The notes below the pieces were generated by a model. The model saw only the letters and a list, made by a program, of their open reading frames with translations. It ran no database searches and had not been told where the DNA came from. The position numbers and the translations under genes are program-made. From the NCBI GenBank assembly GCA_035606355.1, contig DATNFO010000061.1, forward strand, positions 62,001 to 126,000: 64,000 nt of DNA, written 5' to 3'. Shown piece after piece: positions 57,571 to 64,000 of this stretch. This DNA comes from Sulfopaludibacter sp035606355 (GTDB lineage: Bacteria; Acidobacteriota; Terriglobia; Bryobacterales; Bryobacteraceae). The first letter of the stretch is position 1. Every line of letters begins with the position of its first letter.

Positions 57571-57795
57571 TTAAAACCACTGATCCTTTGCCAGTCCGCT
57601 ACCCTCGATGATCGCTGGCATGGTGCCGAGCGGGAGAATCCGGCCACGGTGGTATGGCACGATAACTTGCTTGCCAGTCACGGGATTTCGCCACTTTTGA
57701 TGGCTGCCGGAACTTCCGGCCATTTTGAATCCGCCGCGGCGCAGGATCGCGATGATTTCGTCGGCGGTCAGGCGCGGAGTCCCGCGCTCACCCAA
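57571..57795 (-). CDS. hicA: HicA-type mRNA interferase toxin
   Basis: 74 residues from TTG 57795, overlapping the hicB stop by 8 nt. dsRBD-like fold with the catalytic His in GFKMAGSSGSHQKWRNPVTGKQVIVPYHRG and ending ILPLGTMPAIIEGSGLAKDQW. HicA cleaves mRNA until neutralised by HicB. Here the antitoxin gene comes first. Confidence 0.93.
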   Translation of the reverse strand: MGERGTPRLTADEIIAILRRGGFKMAGSSGSHQKWRNPVTGKQVIVPYHRGRILPLGTMPAIIEGSGLAKDQWF

Positions 57796-57991
57796 CCATC
57801 ACCTCAATGAGTTTGGCATCGTGTGGCAGGTCAATTTCGGACGGGGCAAGATAGAGTCGAATGGCATCCTCGATATTGCGGCGTGCTTCTGCTTCCGTAT
57901 CACCGGCCGAAGCGCACCCCGGCAGTTCCGGGCAGACCGCCGACCAGCTCTCGGCGATGGGATCATGTTCGAGCACCACACGAAATTTCAC
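57788..57991 (-). CDS. hicB: HicB-type antitoxin (short form)
   Basis: 67 residues from GTG 57991. FRVVLEHDPIAESWSAVCPELPGCASAGDTEAEARRNIEDAIRLYL is the partial-RNase-H-like HicB fold. There is no C-terminal helix-turn-helix or ribbon-helix-helix, so it may not bind DNA itself. TATACT lies 6 nt before the start codon. Confidence 0.93.
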   Translation of the reverse strand: MKFRVVLEHDPIAESWSAVCPELPGCASAGDTEAEARRNIEDAIRLYLAPSEIDLPHDAKLIEVMVG

Positions 57992-58501
57992 ATCCTCAGT
58001 ATACTTCCGGGCGAGATTTGGGTTGGGGTGGCAGTTTGGAGGGGCGTTTGGCGGGAGTAATCGGCTTGCGAAGATCAGGACAGCCCGTCAAATCAGGGCG
58101 TGCGTTTGCCCTGGACTCCCGAGGGTCCGCGATCGAGCCGGAACTGCAACATCGGGCGCGATAGCCGCCTCTGAGAGCGGAAGACGCCGTCGAGCCGTCA
58201 CCATTCCGATCCATGGTGGACGAGACATCGGGCCGCCGCTGTTCTACAACAACTGAGATTCACTGTTGAAGAGTTCCGAAACAGCCGGTAGGCATGGACC
58301 GATTCGATAGATCCAGCGGCGGTTAGGGGGAGTACTTGATCGGAATCCCGGCAAAGCTCGTCGAGACCAATGCTCGCCGGACGATTGACGTCTGACGATT
58401 GAGCACCTCGGCGGAGATGACTGCATCGATCGCGTGGGGCTGTGAGGGCCGCCATTCGGTAGTGCGGTACCATGATGGTCGTGCGGCAATGAAGACACTA
58501 A
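57992..58501. other. 510-bp region without a supported gene
   Basis: Apart from the hicB -10-like TATACT at 57998-58003, no promoter, repeat or RNA motif stands out. The short frames here have no family features and conflict with one another; decayed accessory DNA is likely. Confidence 0.5.
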
Positions 58502-58744
58502 ATGCCAACGGTCAAGAACATTTCGGGCCGCTATCGATTCTTCTTTTACAGCTTCGACTGCAACGAACCGGAACACGTACACATTCAGCGCGAGAACAGA
58601 GTCTGCAAGTACTGGCTTATCCCTATCGCGTTGGCTCGGAACGATGGTTTCTCCGCGCGGGAGTTGAATCAGATTCGTGCTGAGGTGGTCCGTAACGTCG
58701 AGAAGATCTTGGAGGCTTGGTATGAGCACTGCACAGAACGTTGA
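58502..58744 (+). CDS. DUF4160 domain protein
   Basis: 80 residues. Matches the DUF4160 pattern: ISGRYRFFFYSFDCNEPEHVHIQREN, then CKYWLIPIALARNDGFSARELNQIRAEVVRNVEKILEAWYEH. Small, cytoplasmic, function unknown. It overlaps the DUF2442 gene by 23 nt; such pairs recur in mobile and toxin-antitoxin-rich regions, which is the setting here. Confidence 0.9.
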   Translation: MPTVKNISGRYRFFFYSFDCNEPEHVHIQRENRVCKYWLIPIALARNDGFSARELNQIRAEVVRNVEKILEAWYEHCTER

Positions 58745-58994
58745 GCCAAGAATTCAGAGTGTTTCCGTGTCGGACGATTTAATTTCTGCCCAGTTACTCG
58801 ACGGTCGAACGATTAGCGTGCCTTTGGCGTGGTCATGGCGCCTGTCGGAGGCAACTCCTGAGCAGCGCTCACGATTCGAGATTATCGGCAGCGGTTCTGG
58901 CATACACTGGCCTGACGTCGACGAAGACATCAGTGTGGAGGGGATGCTTCGCGGGATTCCGGCTGGACGACCGCGAAGGTTATCGCCTCGGTAG
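58722..58994 (+). CDS. DUF2442 domain protein
   Basis: 90 residues from ATG 58722. RIQSVSVSDDLISAQLLDGRTISVPLAWSWRLSEATPEQRSRFEIIGSGSGIHWPDVDEDISVEGMLRG is a full DUF2442 (NE0471-like) domain. Coupled to the DUF4160 gene. A toxin-antitoxin-like role is suspected from pairing and context only. Confidence 0.9.
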   Translation: MSTAQNVEPRIQSVSVSDDLISAQLLDGRTISVPLAWSWRLSEATPEQRSRFEIIGSGSGIHWPDVDEDISVEGMLRGIPAGRPRRLSPR

Positions 58995-59120
58995 TTAGCA
59001 TCCGAAATCCTGATTGCGGCTTCGGGCGGGTTGCTGTACTGAAGCGCGTTTGAACTAACCCGCTCGCGCGGGGGACGCTACGCGTCGCGACACCCGCAGA
59101 TGCGTCACGGCGTTAGATGT

Positions 59121-59146
59121 GGGTCACAAGGAGGTCCTTGTGACCC
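59121..59146. promoter_or_regulatory. perfect 12-bp inverted repeat masking the integrase ribosome site
   Basis: Arms GGGTCACAAGGA and TCCTTGTGACCC with a GG loop. The ribosome site AAGGAGG (59128-59134) and the GTG start (59140) lie inside it. AGAT/ATCT extend the stem after a 2-nt bulge. Confidence 0.8.
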
Positions 59147-59394
59147 ATCTTCGAAGAATGATGCTGGACGAACTCCAGCGTCGTAATTACGCCCAGAATA
59201 CCGTACGAAGCTATATCCACGCCGTCGAGGAGTTCGCGGCGTTCTTCCGGAAGCGTCCCGACCAGCTTGGCCCGGACCACATCCGCGCTTATCAGGCCCA
59301 TTTGTTCAAGGACCGCAAGCTCGCAGCGGGCACCGTGGAACAACAGGGCGCCGCGTTGCGCTTCTTCTTCGTGAAAACGCTGCACCGGCCCTAG
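59140..59394 (+). pseudogene. truncated tyrosine-recombinase (integrase) N-terminal domain
   Basis: 84 residues: MMLDELQRRNYAQNTVRSYIHAVEEFAAFFRKRPDQLGPDHIRAYQAHLFKDRKLAAGTVEQQGAALRFFFV is a SAM-like core-binding domain of phage-type integrases. The frame stops at TAG just after KTLHRP, and the catalytic domain with R...HxxR...Y is absent downstream. Start GTG 59140 is 5 nt after AAGGAGG. A remnant of a mobile element bordering the accessory island. Confidence 0.85.
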
Positions 59395-59536
59395 GGTCCT
59401 AGCGTTTGTGGGGAGTAATTTCCCAGGACCGAACCTTTCAAAAGGACTAAGGGCTGACCAACGCCCGTTAGTTAGCTTTCAACTCGGACCGTTCGGAAGA
59501 GCGTGATGGATAGCCGGCCCCTCACGGAACGAGGAT

Positions 59537-61573
59537 TCACAACTTCTTCAACACTCGACCCGTTATGGGGCTGAACGTGTGGGGAAGCCCTGTCAAGTGG
59601 GACTTGAGTCGGTCCTGATTCTCGCTGGTAAAAAAGATGACCTGTTGCCGGTGTTGTCCAGATGCCGATGCTCGCTTGAGTAGTTCGGCGAAACTCACAT
59701 CTCGCGTGCTCTGTTGGCGTGGCTCGTCAAAGAGGAGCGTTCCGGGGTGGTTAGTGTTGGCTGCTCGAGATATCTCTAATAATCCAGTGAGATACGACCA
59801 GATCGTCCGGATCAAGTCACTCGCCGAGATGCTTGTTTGCCAATCGAAGCTCGTCTGTAGATCGAAGCCGGCGTGCTCAGGCCGGTAGGTATCTTTGGAT
59901 ATCGACGTCTCGCCTACGTCGAAACTCTTGAATCCGTACTGCCCCAACTGACTGCGAAGAGAACCCGTCCAGAGCGCCAGCTTGTCCAGATCATGCGAGG
60001 TTAGGTCATCCTTTGGTAGCAGATCGAGCGCACCCTTGTTGCTGCGCCATTGCTCCGCTAGATCGCCGAAACCTTGGAGAAGGCTGTCAAACTCTTCCAC
60101 TGCCTCTTGGTCCGCTTTGGCGCCAATTTCGAGCTGCAGACGCGCCTGGATCGCCGCAATGGAGGGAAGGCGCCCGTCAGAAATCAGCGTCTGCCGCAAC
60201 GCGCGTACCCGATCGCGGGACGTGTTAAGTTCGGCCCTCAGGCCCTCCACTTGTTGGCGACGCGCGGTCACTCCTCTTTCCGCGCTCACACGTACCGTCG
60301 CAAAGGTTCGTTGCTGGTCGGTAAGAAAGTGAATGTTCTCGTCTACCGTCATCACGGCATGATCCACCAGCGGTACGAGGCTGTCGGTAATCGACTGATG
60401 GCACACTGGGCACGTGCCCAGCTCAACGGATGAGTTCTGGCGGGATCCGAGTTGTCTCAAGACGACGAGATCCTTATTCTTTTGAAGGTCCTCATTAATG
60501 GCTCTGAGCCGATCTTCGATGCGCTGCAGTTCTTGGCTTTCCACTTCGAACGTATCCATCAGCCGAGACAGAAACGTCTGCTGACTGCGCACGGTTTCCT
60601 CGGCTAAATTTAGCTCCGCTTGGGCCGCAGCGGAAATTTCCTCAACCCGGGGTATCTCTTTCCCCACCAGTTCACTAAGTTCCGCAAGTTGGTTATTCGC
60701 TCGCTGTCGGAGCCCAAGCCATGCGTCTCCCGCGGGAACCATCAGCGTTGGGGCAATCGTCGGCGGCCAAGAGGCCGCTGGCGACGTCGGCAGATTGTGA
60801 ACGCTGGCGTTCAAGCGCTCCGCTTGATCGTTCGCGCGCGTGACTTGGCCTTTCCACACCGTCTCCAGGCGGCTTTGCTCGAACTGAAGTTCCTGACGTT
60901 TCAGCGCTACGCGGTGCGCCTCCATATTTAGAAGAAATTCAACCACTCTCTTATGGGCCTCGCGAATCCGAAAGTGAGTCGGGAGGGGCGGTTGAAGTGT
61001 TGACCAGCCGCGCGTCTGATCGACGATGAAATACGGAAAAATGCATTGCAGGTACAGGGGATATTCGTTTCCGTCGAAGGTCTGTACCGTCGGCAAAGAC
61101 CAGCCCAGAAAGCTCGCCAAGAAGTGGTGAAATCCCCGTTCTCGGGTAGCAGCCCCTTGTCTACTGACGTAATAATCCGAAGTTGAAAATGTGCCTTGTC
61201 GCTGGCTTAGGGCCGGGCCGTGATGGACCGTGACAAGGTTTTTGTCCCGATTGCCCTTAATAGTGCGTTGGACGACGATACGCTGGTGCCTATCATTCTC
61301 AATTTCGAGAAGCACCTCAGATTCAATGACGCTGTGTTCACCCGCTTCCGAGTTCAGGCGCGACTTGACTGCGGGCGGGAGCGGAAGATCAGCCTGACTC
61401 GGTGTCAGCATCGCCTCCATTCCGAGAGCGACCAGAATACTCTTTACGCATGTTGACTTGCCCATCGTGTTATCGGCCCAGATGACAACAAGGCCGTCTG
61501 GAAAGTCGAGCGTTGTCCCGTAAGTACCGTCGGCTGTTTCGATACGAATGTGCAATCGTCGAAAACGCATCAC
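59537..61573 (-). CDS. SMC/Rad50-like ATPase of a putative ABC-three-component (ABC-3C) system
   Basis: 678 residues from GTG 61573 (ATG 61570 also possible). Walker A variant at 33-41 (ADNTMGKST, first Gly replaced by Ala). Long coiled coils, about 205-260 and 300-375 then 410-500, flank Cys388-x2-Cys391 (GTCPVCHQS), a Rad50-like zinc-hook position. The C-terminal lobe has SISASDLIRTIWSYL, in the signature position, and Walker B GTLLFDEPRQQS (Asp616, Glu617) followed by VIFFTSEN. The 'FDEPRQQ' ending is typical of conflict-system ATPases. Overlaps the middle gene by 4 nt (GTGA). Predicted to power or gate the effector encoded in the same operon. Confidence 0.85.
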   Translation of the reverse strand: MMRFRRLHIRIETADGTYGTTLDFPDGLVVIWADNTMGKSTCVKSILVALGMEAMLTPSQADLPLPPAVKSRLNSEAGEHSVIESEVLLEIENDRHQRIVVQRTIKGNRDKNLVTVHHGPALSQRQGTFSTSDYYVSRQGAATRERGFHHFLASFLGWSLPTVQTFDGNEYPLYLQCIFPYFIVDQTRGWSTLQPPLPTHFRIREAHKRVVEFLLNMEAHRVALKRQELQFEQSRLETVWKGQVTRANDQAERLNASVHNLPTSPAASWPPTIAPTLMVPAGDAWLGLRQRANNQLAELSELVGKEIPRVEEISAAAQAELNLAEETVRSQQTFLSRLMDTFEVESQELQRIEDRLRAINEDLQKNKDLVVLRQLGSRQNSSVELGTCPVCHQSITDSLVPLVDHAVMTVDENIHFLTDQQRTFATVRVSAERGVTARRQQVEGLRAELNTSRDRVRALRQTLISDGRLPSIAAIQARLQLEIGAKADQEAVEEFDSLLQGFGDLAEQWRSNKGALDLLPKDDLTSHDLDKLALWTGSLRSQLGQYGFKSFDVGETSISKDTYRPEHAGFDLQTSFDWQTSISASDLIRTIWSYLTGLLEISRAANTNHPGTLLFDEPRQQSTRDVSFAELLKRASASGQHRQQVIFFTSENQDRLKSHLTGLPHTFSPITGRVLKKL

Positions 61574-62058
61574 CGCGCTCCCTTGCCGAACATGTCGTCG
61601 ACGAATCTCTCTGTCACTTTTTGGCCGATCGACGCGATGAACTGCTTTTCTGCCGAGAAGGCGTTTTCGGCCCTCTTGAGATCCCCAGCCAGGCGCTTGC
61701 CCGTGTTGGTTAGCTCAATGGTCTTGCCTCCTCCGGCGCGCTTAATCAAACCTTCGCCGATGCCGAAATCAACGGCTCTGTTTAGGAAGGGCTCAAATCT
61801 CACAATTAGAGAACCAACAGCATCAGACCCATCCATGATTGCGAGGAGTGCGGCCCGCGTCTCCGGCGATCTGATGGACCAGTTGAGCACATGCAGCCTC
61901 GTGAGGCTCGTTCTGGCTGAGCGGCAACACTCGCTCATCAGGAGCACGACCAGCCCAATTCGCCAGCCGGGCCGAAGATCACCGGGAACGGTGGCGGGTC
62001 TTCGCCGAAATACGAACGGCGCGCTTAATTCTGGGATATTGAAATCATGGAGAGGCAT
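61570..62058 (-). CDS. ABC-3C-like middle component
   Basis: 162 residues from ATG 62058, 2 nt after the effector stop; an in-frame ATG at 62103 would overlap the effector by 43 nt. The N-terminus PLHDFNIPELSAPFVF is followed by helices (WRIGLVVLLMSECCRSARTSLTRLHVLNWSIRS). Then comes a winged-helix-like region (FLNRAVDFGIGEGLIKRAGGGKTIELTNTGKRLAGDLKRAENAFSAEKQFIASIGQKVTERFVDDMFG). Small proteins of this shape sit between effector and ATPase in ABC-three-component systems and are thought to link them. The assignment is by size, order and helical/wHTH pattern. Confidence 0.72.
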   Translation of the reverse strand: MPLHDFNIPELSAPFVFRRRPATVPGDLRPGWRIGLVVLLMSECCRSARTSLTRLHVLNWSIRSPETRAALLAIMDGSDAVGSLIVRFEPFLNRAVDFGIGEGLIKRAGGGKTIELTNTGKRLAGDLKRAENAFSAEKQFIASIGQKVTERFVDDMFGKGAR

Positions 62059-62060
62059 TG

Positions 62061-62984
62061 TCAAACCACACCCGGGAAATCCAATGGGCATCTGAGAAGC
62101 CAATCCGCAACCGCTTCGTGCGCCAATGCCTCAGCCGAGAAGCTGTGCAATTCCCTGACCTCAGCCTGAACCGTACTGAGAAGCTCATGGAGCGCGGAAG
62201 TAAGTATCTTCTGGGGCGCGTCGCCTGAGACGGTTGCCATGACCAAGAAGTTCTCGCGGTGGGCCTTCGCGCCCACGACCTTTTCATAGACCTGTGGGTA
62301 TTTTCGAAGTGCTTCCAGGATTGCTTGGCCCTCGAGATACCATTTCAGGACAGTCCCGTGGAATCGTTGTCGCGCTTCGTCGGTCGTGAGCGTCGGCAGA
62401 CGCGCGAGTTTTTCCTGAAGCTTCGCAGCCAACGCATCGTTCGAAGATGTCCAGTCCGTGATTTGCTCTGGGGTCGCGGGCTGAGACGCCACCTGAAGGG
62501 TAGTGGTCCCGGCGTTGATGAGCCTGTCGCGTTCGATCACGAAATCTTCCTCATGGACGATGGCCACGTGGAACCCCTGGCCGACGTAGGGGAGTTGCGC
62601 CTTCAAGACCTCCTCAGTCTTGTTCGCTGCATGCATGACGATTTCCTTGCTGTCGTAATAGGGGACGAATAAAACCCATCGCGTAACCTCGACAGCACCA
62701 AGTAGTTTTTGAAGCAAAGCTCGATTGGCGATAAACTTGCCAATGTCGTCAGTCATCTTGTTCCGCTGCTTCTGGTAGCGGCCCAACGTCTTTAGCGGCT
62801 CGCCCTCGCATCCATATGCCTGGTACGCGTGCCCCTCGGATAGGGTGAACCCTTCGATCCCAGCATCGCCCCTGTCATTGTCCGGCACTTTCTGGTAGTT
62901 CGTGGGGCCATAGTGGCAAGTCAGTAACCGGTTAGCCCAGTTCTGCCAGTCCTCACCTGAAAGCCGGGGGATCTGCGCGGTCAT
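62061..62984 (-). CDS. putative nuclease-like effector of the ABC-3C-like system
   Basis: 307 residues. N-terminal restriction-endonuclease-like segment: WQNWANRLLTCHYG, then NDRGDAGIEGFTLSEGHAYQAYGCEGEP, with Asp40, Glu44 and Gln55 where PD-(D/E)xK/Mrr-type enzymes have D, E/D and QxK; the lysine position reads Tyr57. Then helical linkers (KMTDDIGKFIANRALLQKLL), a second alpha/beta segment (VTRWVLFVPYYDSKEIVMHA ... VAIVHEEDF) and a helical C-terminal half (LQEKLARLPTLTTDEARQRFHGTVLKWYLEGQAILEALRKY) likely to bind the middle component. Start ATGA-overlaps the upstream gene. Nuclease activity is unproven given the missing Lys. Confidence 0.78.
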   Translation of the reverse strand: MTAQIPRLSGEDWQNWANRLLTCHYGPTNYQKVPDNDRGDAGIEGFTLSEGHAYQAYGCEGEPLKTLGRYQKQRNKMTDDIGKFIANRALLQKLLGAVEVTRWVLFVPYYDSKEIVMHAANKTEEVLKAQLPYVGQGFHVAIVHEEDFVIERDRLINAGTTTLQVASQPATPEQITDWTSSNDALAAKLQEKLARLPTLTTDEARQRFHGTVLKWYLEGQAILEALRKYPQVYEKVVGAKAHRENFLVMATVSGDAPQKILTSALHELLSTVQAEVRELHSFSAEALAHEAVADWLLRCPLDFPGVV

Positions 62985-63442
62985 CGACGTAACTCCGCCG
63001 TAGGCCGCAGGACGTGCGCTACCGGTCTAGCCACCACTTCAATTGCGTACACCTCGGAGCCAGTCCATCCTGCGAGATACATTTTTATTAATCCGCCGTA
63101 TTTTATAGCACATATAGTCCTCAACTCAAAGCGACGTCTGCCGATCACATCTGAGGTCGGTTGCTGACAGCTGCCACGGAGAGCTTCCCTATAGGTGTTC
63201 GGCTTTGCGAACACGTACTGATTGGCGAAGGCGGTTCGACTGTAGTCTATGCAAGCTCCTAACCACAAGCTCGTACCAAAGGAGGGGTTCTGATCGGTTG
63301 TTGAGTTTTCTTTAGTCTGCGCCCGACGCCAGAGGAACCTCCAGCGCTGTTGTTCCGGGTTCAGCCGAAATACCTCATTCTCGCAGATCACTCCCCATAA
63401 GTCCGCATCGCGCTTGAGACCGGGGCGGCCAGCGTTCGACAT
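62981..63442 (-). CDS. unknown protein, first gene of the ABC-3C-like operon
   Basis: 153 residues, no recognisable family. Contains WGVICENEVFRLNPEQQRWRFLWRRAQTKENS, ANQYVFAKPNTYREALRG, CQQPTSDVIGRRRFELRTICAIKYGG and MYLAGWTGSEVYAIEVVARPVAH. The stop overlaps the effector start (ATGA), which supports it as a real, coupled gene. DNA is less GC-rich than housekeeping genes nearby. Divergent from the yefM-like gene with 47 nt between, sharing a palindromic control region. Confidence 0.5.
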   Translation of the reverse strand: MSNAGRPGLKRDADLWGVICENEVFRLNPEQQRWRFLWRRAQTKENSTTDQNPSFGTSLWLGACIDYSRTAFANQYVFAKPNTYREALRGSCQQPTSDVIGRRRFELRTICAIKYGGLIKMYLAGWTGSEVYAIEVVARPVAHVLRPTAELRR

Positions 63443-63454
63443 AGCCGCAAGGAC

Positions 63455-63474
63455 GTACAGAAATCCTGTACAAT
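63455..63474. promoter_or_regulatory. palindromic operator over the yefM-like promoter
   Basis: GTACAG-AAATC-CTGTAC (63455-63471) overlaps the -10-like TACAAT (63469-63474), 15 nt before ATG 63490. Toxin-antitoxin operons are usually autorepressed at such sites. Confidence 0.55.
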
Positions 63475-63489
63475 TGAGTTGAGGAATCC

Positions 63490-63777
63490 ATGCCGAGTGA
63501 AACGACGTATAGCAGGCTGCGCGAGAACCTGGCTACCGTGCTCGACCAGGTAGTGGATCAGCAAGACACCGTGATCGTACGGCGGAGAGGGGCGCGCGAC
63601 GTTGCACTGATTCCGGCATCCGAACTCGCCGGGCTGATGGAAACGGCGCATTTGCTTCGTTCCCCGGGCAATGCGCGACGCCTCATGTCGGCGCTTCGTC
63701 GCGCAAAGGCGGGCAAAGTCAAACCTGGAACGGTAGCCTCATTGCGTAAAAAGATGCTCGGTGAAGCGGCAGCGTAA
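63490..63777 (+). CDS. yefM: Phd/YefM family antitoxin
   Basis: 95 residues. TTYSRLRENLATVLDQVVDQQDTVIVRRRGARDVALIPASELAGLMETAHLLRSPGNARRLMSALRRAKAG is a complete YefM fold with the toxin-binding C-terminal helix. Ribosome site GAGG. The toxin gene begins 17 nt before its end. Slightly longer C-terminus (VASLRKKMLGEAAA) than usual. Confidence 0.93.
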   Translation: MPSETTYSRLRENLATVLDQVVDQQDTVIVRRRGARDVALIPASELAGLMETAHLLRSPGNARRLMSALRRAKAGKVKPGTVASLRKKMLGEAAA

Positions 63778-64000
63778 GCGGGTCGCCGTGTTCCAGCCGG
63801 AATTCCTTCAGGACCTCCGGTTCTGGGTTAAAACCGAGCGTGCCGCTGCAATCCGGATTCTCGATCTGGTCGACGCCGTCATGCGAGACCCTTTCGAAGG
63901 TCCGGGTAAACCCGAACCGCTAAAGTACGTGCTTGCCGGGTGCTGGTCGCGCCGTGTCACACAGGAACACCGATTGGTGTATCGCGTCAGTGACGAGGCG
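63761..64000 (+). CDS. yoeB: YoeB-type mRNA interferase toxin (cut by window end)
   Basis: 80 codons are visible from GTG 63761 (GTG 63788 is an alternative). VAVFQPEFLQDLRFWVKTERAAAIRILDLVDAVMRDPFEGPGKPEPLKYVLAGCWSRRVTQEHRLVYRVSDEA matches YoeB almost throughout, including the GKPEPLK and WSRR..EHRLVY active-site segments. Only the last few residues, which carry the catalytic C-terminal His/Tyr, lie beyond the window. Cleaves ribosome-bound mRNA; neutralised by the YefM-like protein. Confidence 0.92.
   Translation, partial: MKRQRKRVAVFQPEFLQDLRFWVKTERAAAIRILDLVDAVMRDPFEGPGKPEPLKYVLAGCWSRRVTQEHRLVYRVSDEA

Noticed and set aside
57275..57580. 101-codon minus-strand frame after hicA
   Set aside because: Overlaps the end of the POTRA gene on the other strand, no ribosome site or family match.
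58244..58729. 161-codon minus-strand frame
   Set aside because: Antisense to the DUF4160 gene and Ser/Arg/Pro-rich; not protein-like.
59113..59385. 90-codon minus-strand frame mirroring the integrase fragment
   Set aside because: Its apparent start comes from the palindrome at 59121-59146; the plus-strand frame has the integrase signature.
57530..59425. Shared word GGGGAGTAATT at about 57537 and 59410 as insertion-sequence ends
   Set aside because: Only 11-12 bases in common, same orientation and no matching partner ends; insufficient to define an element.

Overview
The window is high-GC, densely coded chromosomal DNA. The best taxonomic match is an acidobacterium of the Solibacter/Bryobacter type. 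The evidence is gene families largely confined to Acidobacteriota: two tandem TIGR03435-type proteins, a TIGR03436-type VWA protein, PadR regulators paired with very large FtsX/MacB-like (ADOP) permeases, and secreted carboxypeptidase-regulatory-like (beta-sandwich) proteins. This is inferred from family content; there is no rRNA in the window.

Layout. 1-7.5 kb: end of a membrane glycosyltransferase, an S9 peptidase that has lost its catalytic serine motif, an acquired-looking pair (unknown protein, ankyrin protein), an aldo/keto reductase and an FAD oxidoreductase. 7.5-13.4 kb: PadR/ADOP permease cassette, APC permease, TIGR03435 pair. 13.4-21.7 kb: housekeeping and metabolic genes (beta-hydroxyacid dehydrogenase, YggS, glycosyltransferase, CocE hydrolase, sigma-like/zinc-finger hybrid, glycine-rich secreted protein, SDR, baeRF protein). 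21.9-28.8 kb: large secreted protein plus VWA protein, then two Gfo/Idh/MocA oxidoreductases. 29-36.5 kb: second PadR/ADOP cassette, a flavodoxin-fold reductase lacking its FMN loop, a sugar isomerase-like protein, two beta-sandwich secreted proteins. 36.6-41 kb: unknown secreted protein, cyanophycinase-like S51 peptidase, intact DPP-IV-like S9 peptidase. 41.3-43.4 kb: a complete miniature protein-sorting system, an exosortase E fused to a CPBP protease followed by two VPEID-CTERM proteins of 48 and 49 residues that are almost nothing but signal peptide plus sorting tail. 44-48.6 kb: ECF sigma/anti-sigma/zinc-ribbon operon, then ffs-dnaX-ybaB-recR. 49-50.6 kb: PadR gene coupled to a fusion of an ADOP prefix with a duplicated Wzz-like domain. 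50.5-57.4 kb: copper amine oxidase, lpdA-lipB-E2 operon, POTRA-only protein.

57.5-64 kb is an accessory island: HicBA, a DUF4160/DUF2442 pair, a truncated integrase, a four-gene operon resembling an ABC-three-component (ABC-3C) conflict system (SMC/Rad50-like ATPase with CxxC hook, small winged-helix-like middle protein, nuclease-like effector, unknown leader gene), and a YefM/YoeB toxin-antitoxin pair cut by the window end.

Between genes lie several dispersed palindromic families: a modular two-hairpin element (six copies in two versions), a MITE-like element with 35-bp stems showing compensatory changes between copies, and a degenerate CTCTGTGTCTCTGTGG family. Many monocistronic genes have a -10-like hexamer only 6-8 nt before the start codon, suggesting frequent leaderless transcripts. 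No tRNA, rRNA, CRISPR array or intact insertion sequence was seen.
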